This document shows positions 8,271-16,333 of a stretch of 64,000 nucleotides of DNA, piece after piece. The position numbers and the translations under genes are program-made. Where the stretch lies: assembly GCF_963678845.1 (NCBI RefSeq), contig NZ_OY787468.1, forward strand, positions 1,017,822 to 1,081,821, written 5' to 3'. Every line of letters starts with the position of its first letter. The stretch's first letter is position 1. Source of the stretch: an uncultured Bacteroides sp. Its GTDB lineage: Bacteria; Bacteroidota; Bacteroidia; Bacteroidales; Bacteroidaceae. The notes under the pieces are model-generated. The model had not been told where the DNA came from. It did not search any database and saw only the letters and a list, made by a program, of their open reading frames with translations.

Positions 8271-10016
8271 TTAATCTTTTTTTCTGTTTTGTTTCTCAAT
8301 AAATGAATCTTTGCTGGTTACTCTTAAATAGGCCAATCTCATTTTTCCAATGGCTGGAATAGATGAGTAATTCATTTTTCTACTCAGTCGTATACCGAAC
8401 AATATTAAATGAACGGCCGAGAAGATCAGTGCTGTGATTAATAAACCTTTACTGCTATCCCATCCGGCTGTCTGCTGATGCCAGAAAGCAATAAAGATAA
8501 GAATAGTAGATAGTGACAGTACGGTAATATTTAAAATAGACTGACCAGGTCGTTCTACTCCCTGATAATTGCCAATCTTACTATGTTTCATACCATATAC
8601 GGTGTAAATATCCAAACCAATTAACATCCAGACTATTAATCGGATCCATGTGTCGGCAGGAAGGAAAACCATCATGAACAAACAAGTAGCTACACCGCAA
8701 ATAGGGATTAAAGGTACGAGTGGCGTTTTAAACGACCTTGGAGCATTAGGCATTTTCTTTCGTAAAACGATAATTCCAATGCAGACTAATATGAAGGCCA
8801 GAAGAGTTCCTATACTTGTCATCTCACCGGCAACACGGGAAGGTACCAGAGCAGCGAACAAGCTGACAAGCAATAAAAATAGCAGATTACTTTTTGCTGG
8901 AGTACGGAATTTGGGATGTACCTGAGAGAAAACTTTTGGTAATAGTCCGTCTTTACTCATGCTGTAGAACACTCGGCTTTGTCCTAAAAGCATAACCATA
9001 ATAACTGATGAATATCCTGCAAGAATGGCCAATATGATAGCACGGTTAAGCCATGGATAATCTGGAATGATAAGACCATTTGCATTTGCATGCCCCATGT
9101 GCTCTATAGCAATTGCTACCGGAGCAATGCCATCATGACCTTTAAACTCTGTATAATTTGCAACACCAGTCATCACGTGAGAGAACAATAAATAAAGAAT
9201 GGTGCACACTAGCAGGGAAACAAGTATTCCGATAGGCATGTCTCGTTTAGGCCTTTTTGCTTCCTGAGCAGCCGTACTCACCGCATCAAATCCTATGAAG
9301 GCAAAGAATACGATTGCTGCCGCACGTATAATTCCGCTCCATCCGTATGAACCGAATGTACCTGTGTTTTCAGGAATGTATGGAGTGTAATTATCCATAT
9401 TTATATATTTCCATCCCAGGAATATAAATACCAAAACTACCCCAATCTTAAGTGTTACAATAATGGAGTTGAATCGGGTGCTGCCTTCAGTTCCTCTTAT
9501 TAGAAGCAGTGTCATCAAAATAATGATGAATACCGCGGGTAAATTTATGATTCCTCCATCCCATGGACAAGCCGTCAGACTCTGAGGTAGATGAATGCCA
9601 AATCCATCCAGGAATTTTATTAAATAACGGCTCCAGCTAATACTTACAGTTGCAGCAGCCACAGCATATTCCAATACTAAATCCCACCCGATGATCCAGG
9701 CAATAAATTCGCCCATCGTTGCATAAGAATAAGTATATGCGCTTCCGGCCACCGGAATCATTGATGCAAACTCGGCATAACATAATCCGGCAAAACCACA
9801 GCCCAGAGCTGCTATTAAAAAAGAGATGGTAATTGCCGGTCCGGCTTGTTCAGCAGCCGCGCCACCGGTAATAGAGAATAGTCCGGCACCAATAATCGCA
9901 CCAATGCCTAATGCTATTAGTTTACCAACACCAAGCGACTTCTTTAAAGAGTTACTATCGGTATCGTTTGCCTCTTTCAGCAAACCTTCAATTGATTTCT
10001 TAGCAAATAAATCCAT
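8271..10016 (-). CDS. APC-superfamily amino acid permease (cationic type)
   Basis: Multi-pass inner-membrane transporter. The N-terminal signature LIALGIGAIIGAGLFSITGG is the glycine-rich helix-1 unwound segment of APC transporters, and the second conserved block FFAFIGFDAVSTAAQEAKRPKRDMP is the CAT/YfnA-type motif. About 12-14 hydrophobic helices can be read over 581 residues, longer than the ~465-residue core, with extra C-terminal helices and a basic tail. Closest in pattern to cationic amino acid transporters; the substrate cannot be decided from sequence. Monocistronic: a promoter with a TATCTTTG -7 box lies ~30 bp upstream and a terminator follows at 8213-8251. Confidence 0.88.
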   Translation of the reverse strand: MDLFAKKSIEGLLKEANDTDSNSLKKSLGVGKLIALGIGAIIGAGLFSITGGAAAEQAGPAITISFLIAALGCGFAGLCYAEFASMIPVAGSAYTYSYATMGEFIAWIIGWDLVLEYAVAAATVSISWSRYLIKFLDGFGIHLPQSLTACPWDGGIINLPAVFIIILMTLLLIRGTEGSTRFNSIIVTLKIGVVLVFIFLGWKYINMDNYTPYIPENTGTFGSYGWSGIIRAAAIVFFAFIGFDAVSTAAQEAKRPKRDMPIGILVSLLVCTILYLLFSHVMTGVANYTEFKGHDGIAPVAIAIEHMGHANANGLIIPDYPWLNRAIILAILAGYSSVIMVMLLGQSRVFYSMSKDGLLPKVFSQVHPKFRTPAKSNLLFLLLVSLFAALVPSRVAGEMTSIGTLLAFILVCIGIIVLRKKMPNAPRSFKTPLVPLIPICGVATCLFMMVFLPADTWIRLIVWMLIGLDIYTVYGMKHSKIGNYQGVERPGQSILNITVLSLSTILIFIAFWHQQTAGWDSSKGLLITALIFSAVHLILFGIRLSRKMNYSSIPAIGKMRLAYLRVTSKDSFIEKQNRKKD

Positions 10017-10044
10017 ACGAGTCTTTTTCTAGAGAATTATTTTG

Positions 10045-10076
10045 CAAAGATATTATTTTATTTGTTTTATTGTCAA
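10045..10076 (-). promoter_or_regulatory. Promoter of the amino acid permease
   Basis: On the minus strand TTGACA (10071-10076) precedes TATCTTTG (10045-10052) by about 18 bp, close to the Bacteroides TTTG/TAnnTTTG layout, about 30 bp upstream of the start codon. Confidence 0.6.
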
Positions 10077-10380
10077 TCTGATGCTATTTTATATGTTATT
10101 CTTACAATTATTTGAATATATTTAGAATATTATTCCGTAATGAAAGTTTTCTTAGCTGATATTTTGGTCGAAAAAGAGTCCGGCAAGAGTTTTATAAAAC
10201 GATTATTCTACTTGAATTATTTAGATAAAAGCTTTTGTTTTTTATCTGTTTTTATTGAGTTTATCAAGGAAATAGAAGAATCCCAGTGATGTTCGTTTTA
10301 CTCTAACAGAAGTTTTTAATGAAGGCTCATTTCTAAATTACACAAATCCATGGGCTGTGAAAGAAATGTGTTCATATAAC

Positions 10381-10826
10381 TACCCTCACTCCCTCACTCT
10401 TTTGGTTTATATTATTGTAAATCAGGTTATTAAAAAGTGATGGATGCGGTTTTATCCCTCACTTTACCCTCACTTTTGGGGTTTACTCTCACTTTTTTAG
10501 CACATATTTACAGAGCTTATATATAGTTTATTCTGGAACGGATGAAATTCATCAATTTGCAGGAAAATGCCCCGAAATAGTGAGGGATGGGTCTGAAAGT
10601 GAGGGTAAAGTGAGGGCTGAAAATTCATCTCTCACTTTTAAGTGGTTAATATATAATAAGTTACTCTGAAAAGTGAGGGAGTGAGGGTGGGTTTTTGATA
10701 CTATGTAGAACTCCGGTCGGAGTTTGTGCAAAGTCCGGTTATGTTTTTTTAAACTCCGGCGGGAGTATGCCTAAAGTCCGGCGGGAGTTTTTTGGGGGTG
10801 ATAAGTCTCAAAAATAGGCGGGATGT
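10381..10826 (+). repeat. Noncoding repeat element E1 (CCCTCAC/GTGAGGG array)
   Basis: A ~450-bp element in a gene desert, homologous along its length to an inverted copy at 45158-45617. It holds nine perfect heptamers: four CCCTCAC (from 10383, 10391, 10456, 10468) followed by five GTGAGGG (10580-10687). The outer pair are spaced 8 bp apart and the inner pair 12 bp, mirrored about a central ~100-bp AT-rich stretch. A GC-richer flank at 10709-10826 repeats ACTCCGG/GCGGGAG words and ends with GGCGGGATGT, which E2 also has at the matching distance. No open frame, terminal inverted repeat or target duplication was found. Function unknown. Confidence 0.85.
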
Positions 10827-10849
10827 CTTTCATTTATTCACCTGTAATT

Positions 10850-10895
10850 TTTATTTATTCCTCAATAAACAGAAGTTTATTGAGGAATAAATAAA
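10850..10895. repeat. Perfect 21-bp inverted repeat
   Basis: Arms 10850-10870 and 10875-10895 are exact reverse complements with an AGAA loop; the arm core is ATTCCTCAATAAAC. It could be a hairpin end of the E1 unit or a binding site; the right arm is followed by AGGTAAG, not a T-run, so it is not a typical terminator on the plus strand. Confidence 0.8.
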
Positions 10896-10987
10896 AGGTA
10901 AGCGTTTAATATTCTGCATTTTTTGAAACCTTCTAACCTTATCGAGGAGAAAAATAGAAGATAATAAGAAGATTCGTGATTGTTTAA

Positions 10988-11164
10988 ATCGGCACATGGA
11001 ACTTTGATGCTTTTAAATCATTAACTAAAATAGTTCTAAGTAATGAGGAAATAAATAATTTAGTTACTTTTGCCGGACATGACTGGGAGAATCAAACTGA
11101 AACAATTCTTTTTACCGGATTAGATGCTAATGGAAGATTAGTCTGGGGTAAACGAGTTAAATGA
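10988..11164 (+). pseudogene. C-terminal gene remnant without a start codon
   Basis: A 58-codon frame opens after a TAA at 10985 and ends in TGA at 11162. It reads plausibly as protein (the segments TFAGHDWENQTETILF and LDANGRLVWGKRVK). No ATG, GTG or TTG with a ribosome site precedes it, so it looks like the C-terminus of a lost gene, or a fragment left by rearrangement next to E1. It ends 26 bp before the GH51 gene. I do not recognise the family. Confidence 0.4.
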
Positions 11165-11190
11165 ATGCTAACTAAAAAACAATATAAATT

Positions 11191-13152
11191 ATGAAAATAC
11201 ACAGAACATTATTTTCAGCATTTGCTCTATTTATGGGAATATCCATAAATGCACAGACAGAACATGAAATGGTGGTGAAAGCCAACAAACCGGGAGCCGA
11301 GATACAATCTACTATGTACGGACTCTTTTTTGAAGATATTAATTATGGTGCAGATGGTGGCTTGTATGCTGAATTAGTAAAGAACCGCTCTTTTGAGTTT
11401 CCTCAGAATTTAATGGGCTGGAAAACTTTTGGCCATGTAGAGGTTCGCACGGATAATCCTGCTTTTGATAAGAATCCACACTATGTACGCCTTTCAGATG
11501 CCGGACATAAAGAGAAACATACCGGTCTTGAAAATGAAGGTTTCTTTGGAGTTGGTATTCATAAAGATGCTCAGTATCATTTCAGTGTATGGGCGCGTCT
11601 TCCACAAGGAAGTGAAAAACAGGAATTTCGTATAGAGTTAGTTAACTCAAATAATGATCCGGTTGTAAAACAAGTAGTAGCTGTCACTTCTTCTGAATGG
11701 AAGAAATATCAAATAGTGCTAACTTCTCCCATTACGGATGATAAAGCTATATTAAGAATATTCCTGACTTCAAAAGGTGATATTGACATGGATCATATTT
11801 CTCTTTTCCCTGTTGATACCTGGAAAGGACGCGAGAATGGTTTGCGTAAAGACTTGGTTAAGGCTCTTGCCGATTTAAAACCGGGTGTATTTCGCTTTCC
11901 TGGCGGATGTATTGTTGAAGGTACTGACCTGAATACCCGTTATAACTGGAAAAATACTGTTGGCCCGGTAGAGAATCGTCCTTTGAATGAGAACCGTTGG
12001 CATTATACTTTCCCTAACAGATTCAATCCTGATTATTATCAGACTTATGGATTAGGCTTTTATGAATTCTTCCTTTTGTCAGAAGAAATTGGTTCAGAAC
12101 CTCTGCCTATTGTAAATTGTGGAATGGCTTGTCAGTTCCAGAATAAAGATCTTAAGGCTCATGTGCCTGTTGATAAACTAGACAGTTATATTCAGGATGC
12201 GCTTGACCTGATTGAATTTGCTAATGGTGATGTTACTACAAAGTGGGGTGAAGTACGTTCTGAAATGGGACATCCGGCTCCTTTTAACCTGAAACTTATC
12301 GGTGTAGGTAACGAGCAGTGGGGAAAAGAATATATGGAACGTCTTGAACCTTTTATCAAGGCTATACGTAAAGCTTATCCAAAGATTCGTATTGTAGGTA
12401 CTTCTGGTCCGGATTCTGAAGGAGACAAGTTTGATTATGCATGGCCCGAAATGAAGCGCCTCAAGGCTGATTTGGTTGATGAACATTTTTATCGTCCTCA
12501 GAAATGGTTCTTAAGTCAGGCTGCACGTTATGATAATTATGATAGAAAAGGCCCTAAAGTGTTTGCCGGTGAATATGCTTGCCATCCAAAGAATGGAAAG
12601 AATAACTTTGACGCTGCTCTTTGTGAAGCTGCTTTCATGACTGGATTGGAACGTAATGCTGATGTTGTTCACATGGCAACTTATGCTCCGCTTTTTGCTC
12701 ATGTAAAGGGCTGGCAGTGGCGTCCGGATTTAATCTGGTTTGATAACCTCTCTAGCGTATGTTCTGTGAATTATTACGTTCAACAACTTTATTCTCAGAA
12801 TAAAGGTACAAATGTTCTTTCATTAACAATGGATAAGAAACCTGTTACCGGTCAGGATGAGCTATATGCAAGTGCTGTATGGGACAAGAATGAGAAAGCT
12901 TATATTGTGAAGATTGCTAATACGGCCGATAAAGAACAGGGTGTTCGCGTTGTTTTTGAAGGAGTAAAGAAAGGACAACTTTCAGATGGAACTATTACAA
13001 CTCTTCATTCTTCTGATTTGGATGCTGAAAATACTTTGGCAAAGCCTAATACGGTAATTCCGGAAAAAGCTGAAGTTGTGATGACTGATAATGTTCTTAG
13101 TGTAAAACTAAGCGCTAAAACTTTTGCAGTATATAAGTTATTAAAAAAATAA
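11191..13152 (+). CDS. GH51 alpha-L-arabinofuranosidase
   Basis: Exported enzyme that removes terminal alpha-L-arabinofuranosyl residues from arabinan or arabinoxylan. A signal peptide ending near INAQ (residue ~22) is followed by a carbohydrate-binding-like insert (about residues 60-205) and the GH51 barrel. The acid/base glutamate is E375 in GVGNEQWG and the nucleophile is E461 in VFAGEYACH, both at the expected strand ends. The C-terminal beta domain ends at residue 653. It stands alone, with no SusC/SusD or regulator beside it, so it is not in a recognisable polysaccharide utilisation locus here. A strong terminator follows. Confidence 0.95.
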   Translation: MKIHRTLFSAFALFMGISINAQTEHEMVVKANKPGAEIQSTMYGLFFEDINYGADGGLYAELVKNRSFEFPQNLMGWKTFGHVEVRTDNPAFDKNPHYVRLSDAGHKEKHTGLENEGFFGVGIHKDAQYHFSVWARLPQGSEKQEFRIELVNSNNDPVVKQVVAVTSSEWKKYQIVLTSPITDDKAILRIFLTSKGDIDMDHISLFPVDTWKGRENGLRKDLVKALADLKPGVFRFPGGCIVEGTDLNTRYNWKNTVGPVENRPLNENRWHYTFPNRFNPDYYQTYGLGFYEFFLLSEEIGSEPLPIVNCGMACQFQNKDLKAHVPVDKLDSYIQDALDLIEFANGDVTTKWGEVRSEMGHPAPFNLKLIGVGNEQWGKEYMERLEPFIKAIRKAYPKIRIVGTSGPDSEGDKFDYAWPEMKRLKADLVDEHFYRPQKWFLSQAARYDNYDRKGPKVFAGEYACHPKNGKNNFDAALCEAAFMTGLERNADVVHMATYAPLFAHVKGWQWRPDLIWFDNLSSVCSVNYYVQQLYSQNKGTNVLSLTMDKKPVTGQDELYASAVWDKNEKAYIVKIANTADKEQGVRVVFEGVKKGQLSDGTITTLHSSDLDAENTLAKPNTVIPEKAEVVMTDNVLSVKLSAKTFAVYKLLKK

Positions 13153-13190
13153 GAAGGCGTTCAGTAATTTCTGAATAATAGATTTATATA

Positions 13191-13226
13191 GAAGGATGTT
13201 CCGGGAGGGACATCCTTCTTTTTTAT
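13191..13226 (+). terminator. Terminator after GH51 gene
   Basis: GAAGGATGT (13191-13199) pairs with ACATCCTTC (13210-13218) and is followed by TTTTTT. It also lies at the 3' end of the convergent hemolysin III gene. Confidence 0.9.
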
Positions 13227-13231
13227 AAAAG

Positions 13232-13885
13232 TCAAGATAAAATGCTGAAAATAGCTATGATGTGGCAAACACTTCCTCCTAAAACAAACAGATGAAAGAT
13301 AGAGTGCATGTAGCGCATCTTAGTCCAGGAATAGAATAATGCTCCGATAACATAAGATATTCCTCCACCAATAAGCCAATAGAGAATATCCATTGATCCT
13401 GCTGCAGAAAGACAATCAATCAACGGTTTAAAGGCCACAAGAATAGTTCCTCCCATAATCACATAACAGATTGTTTCCAGATTGCTATGCTCCTTGAGCT
13501 TTATGAAGCTAAGAATAAATCCTACTATTGCTGCGCTCCATACAAAGGTAAACAGTGCCCATCCCCACGCCCCGGAATCCCGGAGAACTACTAATGTGAA
13601 AGGAGTATATGTTCCTGCAATATGCAGATAGATTGCACCATGATCGAACTTACGAAGCAAAGCCTTTCTATGTTCATTATTGCAGGCATGATACCAGGTA
13701 GATGTAATATATGAAGATAACATACCCAACAGATAGATAGCGAAGCTAACCATAATCCAGCGGTTATTCGTTTCAAAAGCACCGCGCATAAGGAAAACCC
13801 CGACAATGATTCCTAGTAAAATACCTAATCCGTGTGAACTGGCATTTGCAATTTCTTCTCCTTTGGTATATCTTTTATTACTCAT
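13232..13885 (-). CDS. Hemolysin III / YqfA-type seven-helix membrane protein
   Basis: A 217-residue integral membrane protein of the PAQR/HlyIII superfamily. About seven hydrophobic helices are visible. Conserved polar positions include E9-E10 with H18 (KGEEIANASSHGLGILLG), STWYHAC in helix 2-3, DHGAIYLHIAGTYTPF, and MHSIFHLFVLGG near the end; the His/Asp/Ser set is the presumed zinc site of the superfamily. The biochemical function of bacterial members is unsettled. The cca stop codon lies 9 bp upstream, so it is likely the second gene of a cca operon. Confidence 0.85.
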   Translation of the reverse strand: MSNKRYTKGEEIANASSHGLGILLGIIVGVFLMRGAFETNNRWIMVSFAIYLLGMLSSYITSTWYHACNNEHRKALLRKFDHGAIYLHIAGTYTPFTLVVLRDSGAWGWALFTFVWSAAIVGFILSFIKLKEHSNLETICYVIMGGTILVAFKPLIDCLSAAGSMDILYWLIGGGISYVIGALFYSWTKMRYMHSIFHLFVLGGSVCHIIAIFSILS

Positions 13886-13894
13886 ATCTAAGTT

Positions 13895-15325
13895 CTATTT
13901 AATAGGTTTTAATCCCTTTTTCTCTGCTTTTTCAAGCATATAGTTATAAGCCGCCTCATATTCGTTGGGAATAACGCCGTCCAGAATTGCTTCTTTGATA
14001 GTGCTTTTTATTGTTCCAACCAATTGGCATGGTCCTAATCCGAATGCTTCCATAATTTCTTCACCGGAGATAGGAGGTTGGAAGTTACGTATTCTATCTT
14101 TTTCTTCCAGATCCCTCAGCTTTTGACGAACCAACTGGAAGTTTTCCAGGAATTTCTGTTTGCGAACCTCGTTCTTAGATGTAATATCAGCTTCGCACAA
14201 AGACATTAAATCATCGATATCATCACCAGCATCAAAAAGCAAACGACGTACTGCCGAATCTGTCACTATCTCTTCCGAAAGAACAATGGGACGCATGTGA
14301 AGACCTACTAACTTCTGCACGTATTTCATCTTTTCATTCATCGGCAATTTCATTTTTCGGAAGATGTTTGGTACCATCTTTTCGCCAATAAAATTATGGT
14401 TATGGAATGTCCACCCAACTTTAGGTTCCCATCTTTTGCTCATGGGTTTACCTACGTCATGAAGTAATGTAGCCCATCGTAGCCAAAGATTATCCGTCTT
14501 TTTAGCTATACCGTCAACAACTTCTAATGTATGGTAGAAGTTATCTTTGTGTGCTCTGCCATTTCTGCTGTCTACTCCTTGCAAAGCTGCCATTTCAGGG
14601 AAAATAAGTTCTAATAATCCACATTGATCCAACAATACAAAACCTATAGAAGGAACAGGAGAAGCAAGTATTTTGTTCAGCTCATCTGCAATGCGTTCTT
14701 TGGAAATAATCTCGATTCGTTCTTTGTTACGCTCTATGGATGCAAAGGTTTCTTCTTCAATATGAAAATTAAGCTGCGTTGCAAAACGTATTCCCCGCAT
14801 CATGCGAAGAGGATCATCACTGAATGTAATGTCGGGATCAAGAGGCGTACGAATGATTTTGTTTTTCATATCATCCATTCCTTCAAAAGGATCAACCAAT
14901 TCTCCAAAGCGATCTTCGTTAAGACACACGGCAAGTGCATTGATTGTAAAATCCCGACGGTTCTGGTCATCTTCCAGTGTACCGTTTTCCACAATTGGTT
15001 TCCGTGAATCTCTTTGGTAAGACTCTCTTCGTGCTCCAACAAATTCAATTTCTATATGATGATATTTAACCTGAGCTGTTCCAAAATTCTTAAAAACGGA
15101 GACATGGGCATGTCTTCCTAACCTTTTTCCAAGCGCCTGAGCCATTGCTATTCCGCTTCCAACTACCACCACATCAATATCTTTTGATGGGCGCTTCAGG
15201 AAAATATCGCGTACATATCCTCCCACCGCATAGCATTCCAAGCCGAGGTTTTCTGCTGTTTCTGAAATTGCAGCGAAGATATCATCGCTAAAATATCCTT
15301 TTAATTCTTCTTTTGTTAATTGCAT
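13895..15325 (-). CDS. cca: CCA tRNA nucleotidyltransferase with HD domain
   Basis: Adds or repairs the 3' CCA of tRNAs; needed here because the tRNA-Phe gene in this window does not encode CCA. The nucleotidyltransferase head shows VGGYVRD and the catalytic carboxylates in SKDIDVVVVG (residues about 33-54), the flexible-loop arginines in QNRRDFTINAL, and the neck/body helices. A C-terminal HD phosphohydrolase domain carries TLLHDVGKP (residues about 285-295). Length is 476 residues. It is divergent from the lipoprotein gene at 15431 and leads the hemolysin III gene. Confidence 0.94.
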   Translation of the reverse strand: MQLTKEELKGYFSDDIFAAISETAENLGLECYAVGGYVRDIFLKRPSKDIDVVVVGSGIAMAQALGKRLGRHAHVSVFKNFGTAQVKYHHIEIEFVGARRESYQRDSRKPIVENGTLEDDQNRRDFTINALAVCLNEDRFGELVDPFEGMDDMKNKIIRTPLDPDITFSDDPLRMMRGIRFATQLNFHIEEETFASIERNKERIEIISKERIADELNKILASPVPSIGFVLLDQCGLLELIFPEMAALQGVDSRNGRAHKDNFYHTLEVVDGIAKKTDNLWLRWATLLHDVGKPMSKRWEPKVGWTFHNHNFIGEKMVPNIFRKMKLPMNEKMKYVQKLVGLHMRPIVLSEEIVTDSAVRRLLFDAGDDIDDLMSLCEADITSKNEVRKQKFLENFQLVRQKLRDLEEKDRIRNFQPPISGEEIMEAFGLGPCQLVGTIKSTIKEAILDGVIPNEYEAAYNYMLEKAEKKGLKPIK

Positions 15326-15401
15326 GTTAGCCTATGTTCGTAAAAGAGCACAAAAATACAATAATTTGGGTATGTAACGGGTCGGTTTACTAATTTAATT
15401 G

Positions 15402-15409
15402 TATTTTTG
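15402..15409 (+). promoter_or_regulatory. Candidate -7 box of the lipoprotein gene
   Basis: TATTTTTG matches TAnnTTTG and lies 21 bp before the ATG at 15431, which supports that ATG over the earlier in-frame ATG at 15407. A clear TTTG -33 element is not seen. Confidence 0.5.
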
Positions 15410-15430
15410 CTTCATATAACAAATATAAGC

Positions 15431-16258
15431 ATGAGAAAGTTTGGAATTATAGCACTGATAGCTCTTGTAATGACAGCTTGCAGTGACGATGGAGAGAAGA
15501 AAGCATCTTTGAAACTACAAGCGGCCGAAGAAGCGCTGGCACAAGGAAATTATAATGAGGCAAAGTTGCAGTTGGATAGCATTAAAATACTTTATCCAAA
15601 GGCTTTTGAAACCCGCCGTAAGGGTCTTGATTTAATGCAAAAGGTAGAATTGAAGGAACAGGAAAGAACGGTGGTTTATCTGGATAGTTTGCTAAAAATT
15701 AAGAAAGCGGATGCTGATGTGAAAAAGAAAAGTTTGATTCTTGAGAAGAATTCAGAATATCAAACTGTAGGAAATTATCTTTATCCTTCACAGACGGTAG
15801 AAAAGAATATTAACCGCACTTATCTTCGTGCTCAGGTTAGTGAAATTGGAACATTTGCCTTGACGTCTATTTATTGCGGTGGCTCGTCTATTCATCATCG
15901 TTCTATTAAGGTCACTGCTCCTGATGGAAGTTTTGCACAGACTCCTGCCAGCCGGGATGTTTATGAATCAACAGACCTTGGTATGAAATCTGAAAAGGTT
16001 GACTATCGGATGGGAGCCGATGGGGGAGTTGCAGGCTTCATTTACATGAATAAGGATCAGAATATCAGACTTGAATATATTGGTAACCGCAGACAGATTG
16101 TTCCTTTCTCTCCGGCCGACCGTAAGGCTATTTGTCAGGTTTATGAACTTGCGCAAACACTATCTTCAATCAATCAGATACAAAAAGAACTGGACGAAGC
16201 TAAACTAAAGATCCGTTTTGTAAATAAGAAAATGGAACAAGAATCGCTTGGTAAGTAA
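15431..16258 (+). CDS. Hypothetical lipoprotein
   Basis: A 275-residue predicted lipoprotein. The N-terminus MRKFGIIALIALVMTACSDD carries a short hydrophobic signal and a lipobox (MTAC), with the lipidated cysteine at residue ~17. Residues ~25-110 are charged and helical, rich in Lys/Glu/Gln and probably coiled coil (LKLQAAEEALAQGNYNEAKLQLDSIK is TPR-like). The remainder looks like a beta-rich domain, and residues ~245-272 form a second coiled coil. No enzyme motif is visible. Start chosen at 15431 because a -7 box lies between 15402 and 15409. The function is unknown to me. Confidence 0.7.
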   Translation: MRKFGIIALIALVMTACSDDGEKKASLKLQAAEEALAQGNYNEAKLQLDSIKILYPKAFETRRKGLDLMQKVELKEQERTVVYLDSLLKIKKADADVKKKSLILEKNSEYQTVGNYLYPSQTVEKNINRTYLRAQVSEIGTFALTSIYCGGSSIHHRSIKVTAPDGSFAQTPASRDVYESTDLGMKSEKVDYRMGADGGVAGFIYMNKDQNIRLEYIGNRRQIVPFSPADRKAICQVYELAQTLSSINQIQKELDEAKLKIRFVNKKMEQESLGK

Positions 16259-16281
16259 ACGTAGGTTGTTTTACTCGTATG

Positions 16282-16318
16282 AGATCATCATAAGCAAATA
16301 TTTTATAGGCGATGATCT
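16282..16318. other. Weak hairpin between convergent genes
   Basis: AGATCATC (16282-16289) pairs with GATGATCT (16311-16318). It lies between the lipoprotein and sprA stop codons and may act as a shared weak terminator; there is no T-run, so confidence is low. Confidence 0.3.
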
Positions 16319-16333
16319 GATAAATACTCTCCG

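Noticed and set aside
10381..10688. CRISPR array
   Set aside because: The short heptamers change strand in the middle and spacing is not regular; repeat length is far too short and no cas gene is near.
10381..10826. E1 as a simple MITE
   Set aside because: The internal inverted symmetry looks MITE-like, but there is no exact terminal repeat, no target duplication, and the conserved part continues asymmetrically into one flank.
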